64,000 nt of DNA from Taxillus chinensis (Eukaryota > Streptophyta > Magnoliopsida > Santalales > Loranthaceae): assembly GCA_023512835.1 (NCBI GenBank), contig CM042090.1, positions 25,149,783 through 25,213,782 of the forward strand, read 5' to 3'. The notes under the pieces were generated by a model. That model was given only the letters and a program-made list of their open reading frames with translations, was not told the DNA's origin and did no database searches. This document shows, in pieces, positions 1 through 9,106 of this stretch. The position numbers were made by a program, and so were the translations under genes. Each line of letters begins with the position of its first letter. Position 1 is the stretch's first letter.

Positions 1-2
1 TC

Positions 3-335
3 ACAACACTCGTCCAAAGCCACCGTCTCGTCCTCCACGAGGTCTTTGCTCTCCTCTCCGCCACTGTTGCGTCCTCCCTTTCCTCTCCGTCGTCGACGCT
101 GCCCCCGCCGGACCAGGTCTTCGCTAGTGAGCCCCCGGCGGCGCCTACGCCAGGTCTCGCCACCTCGAACACCCTCCACGGCACTGTCGTGGCCTCTTCC
201 GCCACGCACTCTCCAAGCGCCATGCCGAATCGCAGAAGCTCGTCGGCGATGGTGGAGGCGGAGGAGCGTCGTGAAACCCTAGCGCCGCCGCCTTTGAACC
301 TCTTCTACATCGGGGCTGTGGAGCTTGATGGGTGA
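3..335. other. GC-rich open stretch at window edge, possible truncated coding exon
   Basis: This GC-rich block stands out against AT-rich surroundings. On the plus strand one frame is open from position 3 to a stop at 333-335 (about 110 codons). On the minus strand a frame starting with ATG near 223 is open to the window edge, preceded by the leader-like motif CTAGGGTTT. High GC makes chance open frames on both strands likely. I recognise no domain in either translation. It may be the 5' end of a gene lying left of the window on the minus strand, or a captured gene fragment. Confidence 0.25.
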
Positions 336-1379
336 GGTTGGAACGGTAAAGGAAAGCAAAAAGAAAGGTAAAGGTGGGCACCGAGTTTGGTGGGAAACGA
401 AAGAGAAAGGAAGCGGGGCTCGTAGAGAGAATATTTTACGCGAACAAAATAGATAGCGAGCCATTGCCGCTCAATAAATTTGGCGAGTGAATTTGGCATT
501 GGTTAAAACTACTGTAGAGTTGTTGAGCTTATTGCAGAGGCTGTTTTTATCATTTTAGTTATTTTTTAACTAAATTCTAAATTTAGCTAGCCTAGCGTGA
601 GTGCTCTTAGGTGGAGGGCTAGGCGGCAAGGCTAAATGAAACCGGAACGAAGCGAATCAGGGCGAGGCTATTGCGGGTGGATCTAGTGAAGTGTGAAGGA
701 ATGATTGTGCGAAGTCGGACCAGAGGAAACGATCAAGGGCAATGTTGGTGTAGAGTTCGGTCGATGAGTGAGGTGGTGGTGGCGGCGGGGACATCGATCC
801 ATTTTGGCATTGAAAAAATAATTTTAGCTGACTTAAATTTAAGTAAGCTAAATATTACTTTAGCTACCCTTGAATTACTTTAGAGACAATAAAAAATCAC
901 AGGATTAAAGTGGTAGAAGCCAAAAAAATTTTAGGATGGATGACTTCTAGGAAGATTATACCATTGGATAATAATGCGATCCTAAATCTTTATCAAGATA
1001 GCGCTAGCGTATAAGAGTGAAAGCGGCCGGATAAGTGATGGGTAAATTTTTTTTTACTTTAGCTAATAAATTTTAACATGATATTTTTAATATTATGTTT
1101 TAAATGGGCAATCTTTTGTTTTATTAATATTATATCTCACTTAAACATCAACCATCATGTTTCGAACCCTTTAATATTTCATTGAATTAAACTTTGTATC
1201 CGTTCAAAAATATTTTATATAATCCGCCAAGCCATGCTAATTGAACCGTAACTAATTTAACGACCGTAATATTTTCTTTTTCTTTATGATTACTCACTTC
1301 AAAAAAAAAAAACATATTTTGAGGGCCAGCTTTGCCCGTGCATTTTTTTAGATGACCCACCCCTTCCTTTTTGCAGTCG
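336..1379. other. Intergenic, no gene seen
   Basis: No coding frame with recognisable content. The sequence becomes AT-rich after about 500. Positions 490-620 and 800-900 have the texture of small DNA-transposon remnants (short inverted blocks of TTTAGCTAG-type words), but no clean terminal repeats or target duplications could be fixed. Confidence 0.4.
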
Positions 1380-2510
1380 CCATATGCGTCTCGTCGCACA
1401 TACGGCAATCAGTCCACGCCTTCCTCGGTAGTCCCTACACCGAACTCTAAACTCTTCCTCTCCCTCTGCACCCTAGCGACTTGGACTGTTAATGACCTCG
1501 AGCGTTGTTCTAATCACACCGTAAATCTCATATGCCTACCATCTCTCTCTCTCTCCCGTCTGTACATTTGATTGATTATTTCAATGCACAGTTCTTCATG
1601 TCTGTCGTTCCTCGTATGCGGTTTCATGGTTTCAATGCACACTTTTATTTTTTAATTTCCGAGTACGGTTTTTTTTTTAAAGACTTTGTTCGTACCCTAA
1701 TTTCACTGTGTCCAATCTTTCGGTACGATCGGGGTTTTTACACACACACACACACACATAAACTTATTCCAGAATTTATTTTACTTTATTTGTTTGGTTG
1801 ATTATCTTGGGTTTACACTGAAATTATAATAAAGTCCGACTATGGTTCCGTGACGTCTAATTTGAACTATTATTAGAAGTTGTTTGGGTGATTTTACCTT
1901 CTTTTTTGTCGATAACCAAGTCTTTACTTTAGCTTTTGGATGCAACATTTTATATATCGCTCTGTATTTGTAAAAGTAGTCTGCTAAATCTAAAAATAAT
2001 ACCTTTAATGGCAAAAAAAAAAAAACTGATATTTCTTGGCCCTGTTAACTTATACTCGTTAGACGAAAGATACCCAACTCATAAAATCGATCTTTTGCAT
2101 TTTCAGTGCTTAAAATCAATAACAAACATCCCACATTACGTATTATCGTAAGCATTTTTAAATTTTTAATTCATTTACTTTTCTCTTCTTCTTTTTTTTT
2201 CTTTTGCTTCTCTTTAGACATTATAAAATTATAATCTTATTCTTAAAATCTACCTTTTTTTTAATCATCATGTCCGAGAACCGAAATAAGTTTGCGAATG
2301 TTTTTAGTCTGTGTTGTTTTAATGAAGACACTAGGTTGTCTTTCCCACAACATAGTTTGTTTCAAACATGTTACATTTAATGTGTTTGTAGATAAAAATA
2401 ATTAAGCTTCCCGGGGGGACACTCCTCGTACCTCTATAATTTTAAGAAATCTGACTGGACTGCATTCAGTTTCATTCTCTCTTATAGGAAGCAGATTCCT
2501 ATTTCTGAAG
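1380..2510 (+). promoter_or_regulatory. Probable 5' leader and leader intron of the WNK gene
   Basis: A C/T-rich, moderately GC-rich stretch at about 1380-1560, ending in a CT microsatellite, looks like a plant 5' untranslated exon. A polypyrimidine tract with acceptor TTATAG ends at 2487, 23 bases before the WNK start codon, so a leader intron of roughly 0.9 kb is likely. The donor near 1555 is not certain. A (CA)n run lies at 1741-1758. Inferred from sequence texture; transcript data would settle it. Confidence 0.4.
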
Positions 2511-3335
2511 ATGCCATCATCAGCAGATCAGGATGCTGAGCTGTTTATCGAGGTCGATCCAACGGGAAGGTTTGGGCGCTACAGCAATCTTCTGGGCTGT
2601 GGTGCTGTGAAGAAAGTTTTCTGCGGGTTCGATCAGGAGGAAGGTAGAGAGGTGGCCTGGAACCAAGTCCAGTTGAGGAACTTCAGCATGGACCAGTCAA
2701 TGATAGATCACCTCAGGTCAGAAGTTTCCTTACTGCGTTTGTTGAAGAACGACAGCATCATTAGCCTGTTCAGTGTTTGGAATGATGGTCGGCACAGCAC
2801 TTTGAATTTTATCACTGAGGTGTGCACGTCTGGAAATCTTAGGGACTATCGGAAGAAGCATCCCCATGTTTCGACCAAAGCATTGAAGAAGTGGTCCATG
2901 CAAATACTGCAGGGTTTGGACTACCTCCATACCCATGAGCCTTGTGTCATTCATAGAGATCTTAATTGTGGCAATATCTTCATCAATGGCAACACTGGCA
3001 AGGTATGTCATCAGCCCATGCTTATCTATTAAGTTATTAATATGGTTATTCCCTTCCCTTGATAAGCTCCCCAGAAATTCTTTTGTGTTTGCCCTATTTT
3101 AATTCGCCGTTACTGCTAAACTTAGTACCGCCTATTGATGACGCATGATAGGTTTTCTCTAAGCTTCATAATATATGTGCACGGAGTTAATTGAAACCCT
3201 TTTCCCTTGCCATCTCATTTCTAGCAATTGATCATAATATGGTTTTTGGGTTCTGCGGACAAACAAAAAAAAACCATTTAAGGTGTAGCATCTATTGATG
3301 AGATTAGAAGACATGATAGATTTTCTCCGAGCTTC

Positions 3336-3398
<63 letters not shown>

Positions 3399-3960
3399 AT
3401 AGTGTTAACTGACCCTCTTTTTCCCCTTTTAATGAACTATTTGATGAAGTGGCATTTATCAAGGTGTAGAATCCTTGACAAATAACAAATTCTTTATTAA
3501 TCACAAATTGTTAACTTCGATCAGAACTCACTGAGTATCGAATGATTTCTGAGTTCTGATTTTGAATGATTTCGATTTACTTGTTTAGGTGAAAATTGGT
3601 GATCTAGGCTTGGCAGCAATTGTGGGAAAGAACCATGCTGCGCATTCAATACTTGGGACACCAGAGTACATGGCACCAGAGCTGTACGAGGAGGATTACA
3701 CAGAGGTGGTTGACATATACTCTTTCGGAATGTGCTTGCTTGAGATGGTGACAATGGAGATTCCGTATGGTGAATGTGACAACATTTCCAAGATATACAA
3801 GAAGGTGACAACTGGAGTGATGCCTCAAGCTCTGAACAAGGTGGAAGATCCAGAATTTAAAGCATTCATCCAGAGGTGCATTGGGATGCCGAGGGCAAGA
3901 CCCTCAGCTGCTGATCTTCTGAAGGACAGTTTTTTTTTCCTGAACCGGAATATGATGTGA
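2511..3960 (+). CDS. WNK11: WNK-family serine/threonine kinase, short WNK11-like
   Basis: Two coding exons, 2511-3002 and 3589-3960 (donor AAG|GTATGT, acceptor TTTAG|GTG, phase 0), encode 287 residues. The family (With No lysine K) lacks the usual ATP-binding lysine in the VAxK strand and uses a glycine-loop lysine instead. Here the strand reads VAWNQV (48-53, Asn in place of Lys) and the glycine loop reads GCGAVKKVF (29-37). The catalytic loop HRDLNCGN is at 148-155, the metal motif is DLG (169-171) and the APE motif is at 193-195. The chain ends soon after the kinase domain, as in plant WNK11 (about 300 residues), and lacks the long C-terminal tail of other WNKs. Plant WNKs are soluble regulators linked to ion transport, clock and stress signalling; the exact role here is inferred from the family. 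The intron carries a long AT microsatellite. Confidence 0.93.
3339..3396. repeat. (AT)29 microsatellite in WNK intron
   Basis: Uninterrupted AT dinucleotide run of 58 bases inside the single coding intron of the WNK gene. Likely polymorphic. Confidence 0.97.
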
Positions 3961-5494
3961 TCTTTGCTGGTTGATGATGGGTTTTCATTCCAAGCATTGC
4001 ATCTTAGTGTTCAATGCTGTTTAGCATCTCAACGTTTGAGCTTCTACTATGTAGATAAGTAGTCTGTTCGATTAGCTAAGCTAAATTGCCTAATTTCTTC
4101 TGTTGATGTACTTCAATACGGAAGAAAATTTAACTCTAGTGCTATAATTGCGCTTTCAGTAACAGCTATTCTTTATTAAAAAAAACTGTACAATCTGAGA
4201 TCAGACCAAAAACAATCCTGGAATCATTGCTGCTTGAGAGCAGCCATTACCATTACACAAGCCATAGGTGAAGTGGAGAAATACCTTCTGTGCAACAGGA
4301 GTTGTTTGCTTTTTATAAAAATCTACCTAGTTTTGGGTCCTCAATCAATATGAATGTAATCGATAAGGTCCAAAAATTCTTTTGTTGTGCTTATTTCAGA
4401 AATCTCTAGTCAAAACACGAAAGAATGGTCTTGAGAAATGGGATCTACATGTTTCACAGACAGGGTGTATCTTTGTACCCAGAGACACTGCCGAGGAAAT
4501 GTACAGAAAATGAAAATGATTCACAGCATTAACTGTAGGATTTTCACTTTTATCTCGCTTATCTTCCTTCGAAAAAGCTTCATAGTTTTGCTTTAGAGAA
4601 TACAGAACAAGACCTCAAGGGGTTTGGAGGGATCATTGTTTGTTGTTCTTTCCGCTGCCGTCCTCTCTTTTCCCTCTTCTGCTGGCATGGTACCATTCCG
4701 AGTGTTAGAACTAGGCCTGTGCATTTAAGCTAACCAGGCAAACACTGACCTGGAAAAATTCCAGGTTTTGGATTTCAGGCAAAATTTTCTTGCAAAATCT
4801 GAATCCAAAATTCAGGTTCTAGTTCTAGATGCGGGTTTGGGGTCTAATGGCTAGGATTTGGGTGCCTAATTTCAGATGAGCTCATCTTAAGTTTTCTCTT
4901 CTCTCTTTCTTTTTTTCCCAAAAAAAAAAATCAATATAAATTTAATTGTGTAAATATATTATTATTATTATTAGCACATACCTATTATATATCTACTTGG
5001 TTGAATAAAAAAAACTTAGGTTCACAAAATTTGGTATGAGTTGATATAAGTTGGGGCATCAAATTATTGTTATTTGTTACCCACAACTGAATGCTAAAAA
5101 TATGTATAATCATTGCTATATTTAAGATTTGATAAAAATGATAACTTTTTTTATAATTTTAAAGTTTTCTTGTTTATAATTTTATATTGAATTAGTCATC
5201 GGAATTATCGAAAAAATAATATAATATAAAAAAAGAAAAGAGAGCAACAAGAGAGAAAGGAAAAAAAGAGAGATAAAATAAAATGTTAAAATAAGAATTT
5301 AATGAACGTAAATGATTCCTCAAATTTGATGAATCTCACAAATTTATGATCACTCATAATTACAAATTTTGAACTTTCATGAGTTCAATGTAATTATTTT
5401 TTTATATTTATTAAATTTTATATTTAAATATAACAAAGTTTAATTCAATGTCAATGCTCTAAGCATGACTTTTTCATTTAAATGAAATGTGAAG

Positions 5495-5606
5495 GAATCC
5501 TATAAGAGAAAATTAGGCTTATAAATAAGCCAACACACTCAATAGCTTATTTGATATTTGCTCGAACTTGACCGTTAAAGAATCCTATAAGAGAAAATTA
5601 GGCTTA
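5495..5606. repeat. 27-bp direct repeat, two copies 85 bp apart
   Basis: The same 27-base word, beginning AATCCTATAAGAG, occurs at 5495-5521 and 5580-5606 without a mismatch that I can see. It may be a local duplication or a remnant of element ends. Confidence 0.7.
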
Positions 5607-5881
5607 TTACTGTTTAAATCCAAACTAATTGTCATATAAGCTTGACTCTCGGTTATTGTACCAACTTAACTTGGCTTGTCTTATTTACAAATCTATTCGA
5701 CATATGCATTTAAGTAATGACGTACTTGACAGCTCGCTCAACTAAGCTTGACTAAAGTTTGAGCTCGATAATGTACAAACTCGGCTCGTTACTTTATAAG
5801 CTCGACTTGGCTCAACTCAATTAATGTACTAGCTTGACTTGAATTTGACTAAATTTGCTATGCTCATTTACTAGACTAAGA

Positions 5882-5933
5882 ATATATATATATATATATA
5901 TATATATCTGTGTGTGTGTGTGTGTGTGTGTGT
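5882..5933. repeat. (AT)n(TG)n compound microsatellite
   Basis: An AT run at 5882-5907 is followed directly by a TG run at 5909-5933. Confidence 0.95.
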
Positions 5934-6060
5934 CTTTTTTTTTTGCATAAGTTTCACGAGTCAGCATTTTATTGGTCTAATGATTTATTTAGGCCCCATC
6001 AATTACTGAACAGATTTTATCAGTAATTTAATCAGAACTAATAAATGTACTAGCATGTTA

Positions 6061-6735
6061 GAGCAACTCTAACAATAATGTATATTGAAGAATTTTTTAG
6101 AGCAACTACACATGTGAAGATTTTTTTTATTTGTGAAGATAATTTTTTTTTAAAAAATCTAACAAAACTCTTCATTCTAACTTTATTTTTATTAAAATAA
6201 TATATATTTTTTCATTTCTCTTCTCGCGGCTGCTCTTTTTACTCGTTGGAAAATTAATTTTCCCAATCTCAAAAAGCAGAGGGGTATCAAATAAGGATTT
6301 GATTTCCTTCTTCAAACCCGCCTCAAACTTCTCCGGATTCGCATTATCTGTATCGTCAACAAAATAAATTCGAGAATATCACCAAACGAGAAAAATCGAA
6401 GAGAGACCTTGTTCCATATGCTATTGAAAACTTTGACACCTTCTTGAACCTTCTTTAGCACCCGATCTATCTCTCGCTGCAACTTTTTGCTAGCTCCCAT
6501 AGGAAAATTGAACTAGAACTGACCAAATGTGGTGGCCACTGCCTTGGGGTCGCTGGAAAAAATGTTGGGTGGAAGAACAGAGAAGGTGAGGACTAAGGAG
6601 GAGAGAGAAATACAATAATAATATCTGAATAAAATAATAGTTATGTAGCATATTTAAGATATGTTACATAGGTGAGTATTATTTTAAGGTTTAACTCTTT
6701 ATTTATAAATAATAAAAAATCTATTAGAGTTGGTC
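6061..6735. mobile_element. Non-autonomous PIF/Harbinger-type transposon with a captured gene fragment
   Basis: The left end reads GAGCAACTCTAACA (6061) and the reverse complement of the right end reads GACCAACTCTAATA (ending 6735), giving 14-base terminal inverted repeats with two mismatches. Both ends are flanked by TTA (6058-6060 and 6736-6738). A 3-bp TTA duplication is the signature of the PIF/Harbinger superfamily. The 675-bp element encodes no transposase, so it needed one from elsewhere. Its interior carries a 5' fragment of a NOT3-like gene on the minus strand. Superfamily is assigned from duplication length and sequence, not from a transposase. Confidence 0.7.
6299..6500 (-). pseudogene. 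Captured 5' fragment of CCR4-NOT subunit NOT3
   Basis: Reading minus from ATG at 6500, the first 29 codons start MGASKKLQREIDRVLKK and run to SIWNK, matching the conserved N-terminus of NOT3/CNOT3, a scaffold of the CCR4-NOT deadenylase. After a donor-like AAG|GTCTCT (6408/6407) an intron-like stretch of about 50 bases follows. Codons DTDNANPEKFEAGLKKEIK (to about 6299) then match the start of the next NOT3 exon. Homology stops abruptly there. The CT-rich bases at about 6505-6600 look like the captured 5' untranslated leader. The acceptor before the second block has no AG, and the rest of the gene is missing, so this is a non-functional fragment inside the transposon, not a gene. Confidence 0.8.
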
Positions 6736-7054
6736 TTAAAGATCTACGCGAAAATAGTGCACATATAGCATAAACCATCTAAACATTAACTACAAATCAA
6801 ATTCAAAGCCATGGCCCATGAGCATGTTGTCATGCCCCGAACATCGTGGTGGCGGCAAGCGTCTCCCAAGTAACGCAGGTGTGCGCTACTTGCGGAGTGG
6901 CAAGGCAGAAAGCGTAACTGGTGCGCACAAGATAGGTTCCATTGCAGTTCATGCGGGAGATTGATGGAGCCCCTTTGAAGTTCAGACGTACCAACACGGT
7001 TCAATGCAGGGAGTACGCTGCTAGTCTTGGACCTAACGATAAATAGGGGACTTG

Positions 7055-7456
7055 TGTCACGACCAAAGGATTCAGTACGTTTCCAGTAGCACGATTCAGG
7101 AATGCATTCGTGCTACTTAAAGGAAAGGGGTTGGTTGAAGCATAAATGGTGCGCAGCGGAAGGTTCCAGGCAGTTCGTGGAGGAGAACGGATGGAACCTT
7201 TTCGGAGTTCAGACGTGCCGACCCGGTTGAATGCGGGGAGCACGCCGCTAGTCGAGGACTTGACGTTGAAGAAGGGATTTGGTCATCCTTACAAAAACTG
7301 GTCGGGAACTGGAGCCGTTCTCTTGATGAGCCCAGTGGCAGGGCGAAACCAGTTTACGTGCACTCCAACCCTCAAAGGCCAAACTTAGCGGACCGTGGAT
7401 AGAGAAGCTAAGTGTCACAATGGGTTGAGAGACGCAGGAAACCTGACCCCGTGACA
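7055..7456 (+). repeat. 5' LTR of inner retrozyme
   Basis: 402-bp LTR bounded by TGTCAC and GTGACA, followed two bases later by the primer binding site. Contains the hammerhead motif at 7295-7355. Confidence 0.88.
7295..7355 (+). ncRNA. Type III hammerhead ribozyme motif, C3 mutated (inner 5' LTR)
   Basis: Stem III is AAACTGGT (7295-7302) with ACCAGTTT (7348-7355), 8 perfect pairs. The cleavage triplet GTC ends at 7303. Stem I is GGGAAC with GTTCTC around a 7-base loop. The core reads TTGATGA instead of CTGATGA. Stem II is GCCC/GGGC with loop AGTGGCA, followed by GAAAC. Everything fits a type III hammerhead except C3 changed to T, a position known to be essential for cleavage, so this copy is probably inactive. 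Confidence 0.85.
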
Positions 7457-7458
7457 AG

Positions 7459-7470
7459 TGGTATCAGAGC
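7459..7470 (+). other. Primer binding site (initiator tRNA-Met), inner retrozyme
   Basis: TGGTATCAGAGC, the standard plant LTR-retrotransposon primer site complementary to the 3' end of initiator tRNA-Met, two bases after the 5' LTR. Confidence 0.92.
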
Positions 7471-7851
7471 CGAACCGGCCCGTATCCTGAAGACTCACCG
7501 AGCACTTTCGCGAGTAGCGTGATCCCAAGGTGGGAGCTCACAGAGGTGAGTCGACCGGTAGTGTCTTGCACGCCTCGCGTCCATAGAGTTGGAGTATCGT
7601 AGAGTGTGACACAGAGTTGGGCAAGGGAGTACGAAAGAGCGTGTCGGAGCGATCTTGGAAGCCTCCTATCCGTTGGACATTGGGCGAGCAGGAGAGTATC
7701 TTGGTAAAGGTGTTGCAGCCAGCGGGGAAGCGATGTTCAACCAATTGACATTGGATGAGTGGGAGGGCGTCGAGGTAAAGATGTCATCGCATGCTGGGAA
7801 GCGTTGTCAACAAATGCAACGAGGACGTTGCAAGGATTGGGTGGAGGAGAA

Positions 7852-8254
7852 TGTCACGACTCGAGGATTCGGGACGTTTTTCAGTGGCACAATTCAGGAA
7901 TGCATTCGTGCTACTTAAAGGAAAAGGGTTGGTTGAAGCGTAGATGGTGCGCAGCGGAAGGTTCCAGGCAATTCGTGGAGGAGAATGGATGGAACCCCTT
8001 CGGATTTCAGACGTGCTAACCCGGTTGAATGCATGGAGCACGCCGCTAGTCGAGGACTTGACGTTGAAGAAGGGATTTGGCCATCCTTACACAAACTGGT
8101 CGGGAACTAGAGCCGTTCTCTTGATGAGCCCAGTGGCAGGGCGAAACCAGTCTACATGCGCTCCAATCCTCAAAGGCTAAACTTAGTGGACCGTGGATAG
8201 AGAAGCTAAGTGGCGCAATGGGTTGAGAGGCGCAGGAAACCTGACCTCGTGACA
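7852..8254 (+). repeat. 3' LTR of inner retrozyme
   Basis: 403-bp LTR preceded by a polypurine tract and followed by the CTTG target duplication. Contains the hammerhead motif at 8093-8153. Confidence 0.88.
8093..8153 (+). ncRNA. Type III hammerhead ribozyme motif, C3 mutated (inner 3' LTR)
   Basis: Same architecture as the 5' LTR copy: AAACTGGT, GTC cleavage site ending at 8101, TTGATGA, GCCC/GGGC stem II, CGAAAC, then ACCAGTCT. Stem III has one mismatch. The shared TTGATGA core shows the C3 change was present in the template that gave rise to both LTRs. Confidence 0.83.
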
Positions 8255-8271
8255 CTTGGCCATTCCTATAC

Positions 8272-8331
8272 AAACTAGTTGGAAACTGGAGCCGTTCTTT
8301 TAATGAGCCCAAGGTAGCGCGAAACCAATTT
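8272..8331 (+). ncRNA. Decayed hammerhead motif (outer 5' LTR, distal part)
   Basis: Recognisable by position and by AAACTAGT, GCCC and CGAAACCAATTT. The cleavage triplet is GTT and the core reads TTAATGA. Predicted inactive remnant. Confidence 0.7.
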
Positions 8332-8419
8332 ACGTGTGCCCCTATCGGTATGACTTACTTGGAGTATCCACCAAGGTGACCGAGTGTCGCATGAGTGAAA
8401 ACCTAACCCCGTGACAAAG

Positions 8420-8431
8420 TGATATCAGAGC
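8420..8431 (+). other. Primer binding site, outer retrozyme (one mismatch)
   Basis: TGATATCAGAGC, one change from the perfect tRNA-Met primer site, three bases after the end of the outer 5' LTR. Confidence 0.85.
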
Positions 8432-8719
8432 AATTGCGGCTCATTTCCAAGAAAGCTCATCGAAGCACTTTCGCGAGAGATGTGTGGTCCCTGATCCCAC
8501 GTTGGGAGGGAGCCCCTAACAGATGAGGGTCGACTAGGTGAAGGTCTTGCATAGCGCACACTTCGTGTTTACTAAGTTGTTGGCCGCTGAGCCAAGGTGG
8601 AGTACCCGAGGATAGGATAGAGTGGCGCTGCAGGAGTCGAAAGTAGTGCGTCGAATGATCTTGATTCCTCCGAACCCGTTAGACACAACGAGGACGTTAC
8701 AAAATCAAGTAAGAGAGGA

Positions 8720-9106
8720 TGTCATGCCCCGAATAAGGTGGTGGTAGCGGGCGCCTCCCAAGTGACACAGGTGCGCACTACTTTGTGAAGGGGCAAGGCA
8801 AAAAGCGTAATTGGTACGGACAAGATAGGCTCCACGACAATTCGTGCAGGAGATCGATGGAGCCCCTTTAGAGTTCAGACGTACCAACTCGGTTCAATCC
8901 GAGGAGTACGTCGCTAGTCTCGAATATGACGATGAAGAGGGGATTTGGTCATCCATACACAAATTGGTCAGGAATTGAAGTCGTTCTCCTGATGAGCCCA
9001 AAGCATGACGAAACTAATTTACGTATGTACTGATCGGTATGACTTACTCGAACCATTCACCAGGGCGACCGAGTACCACACGGGTGAAAACTCTAACTCC
9101 ATAACA
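8720..9106 (+). repeat. 3' LTR of outer retrozyme
   Basis: 387-bp uninterrupted LTR that serves as the template for recognising the split 5' LTR. It is followed by the ATGT duplication and contains the hammerhead motif at 8961-9020. Confidence 0.85.
8961..9020 (+). ncRNA. Hammerhead ribozyme motif with intact CTGATGA core (outer 3' LTR)
   Basis: Stem III is AAATTGGT/ACTAATTT (8 pairs, one G-U). The GTC cleavage site ends at 8969. Stem I is AGGAAT/GTTCTC (weaker). The core CTGATGA and CGAAAC are both intact. Stem II, GCCC against TGAC, is poorly paired. The catalytic bases are preserved but stem II damage makes activity doubtful. Confidence 0.8.

Larger units (their letters stand above)
3961..6057. 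other. WNK 3' UTR followed by AT-rich intergenic repeats
   Basis: The first 150-200 bases are probably the WNK 3' untranslated region. The rest holds no recognisable gene. From about 4710 the sequence resembles decayed transposon material, including repeated CTCGGCTCG/CTCGACTTGG-type words at 5700-5830. Confidence 0.5.
7055..8254 (+). mobile_element. Inner retrozyme, complete, nested in the 5' LTR of the outer one
   Basis: Complete 1200-bp element. The 5' LTR is 7055-7456 and the 3' LTR 7852-8254, both starting TGTCACGAC and ending GTGACA. The interior is 395 bp (7457-7851), with perfect initiator tRNA-Met primer site TGGTATCAGAGC at 7459-7470 and polypurine tract GGTGGAGGAGAA ending at 7851. 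CTTG flanks both sides (7051-7054 and 8255-8258). The outer LTR sequence resumes exactly: GGGGACTTG then GCCATT corresponds to GGGGATTTGGTCAT in the intact outer 3' LTR. By hand alignment the two LTRs differ at about 34 of 402 positions, mostly transitions, so the insertion is not recent. The element encodes no protein and would depend on proteins of other LTR retrotransposons. Confidence 0.88.
6828..9106 (+). mobile_element. Outer retrozyme (small non-autonomous LTR element), split by a nested copy
   Basis: LTRs begin TGTCATGCCCCGAA and end GTGACA/ATAACA. The 5' LTR is split: 6828-7054 plus 8259-8416. The 3' LTR is 8720-9106 (387 bp). The interior is only about 303 bp (8417-8719). It has a degenerate tRNA-Met primer site TGATATCAGAGC at 8420-8431 and a purine tract AAGTAAGAGAGGA just before the 3' LTR. 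ATGT flanks both ends (6824-6827 and 9107-9110), a 4-bp target duplication. No open reading frame of any retroelement protein is present. LTRs of 300-400 bp with hammerhead motifs, 4-bp duplications and no coding capacity are the published description of plant retrozymes. Removing the 1.2-kb insert and one CTTG copy restores a normal LTR. Confidence 0.85.

Noticed and set aside
7146..8319. Open frames of 60-90 codons inside the retrozymes
   Set aside because: They recur because LTRs are repeated, appear on both strands, and match no retroelement protein.
6828..9106. Interpretation as ordinary TRIM elements
   Set aside because: TRIMs usually have shorter LTRs and 5-bp duplications; here both elements show 4-bp duplications and hammerhead motifs in each LTR, which fits retrozymes better.
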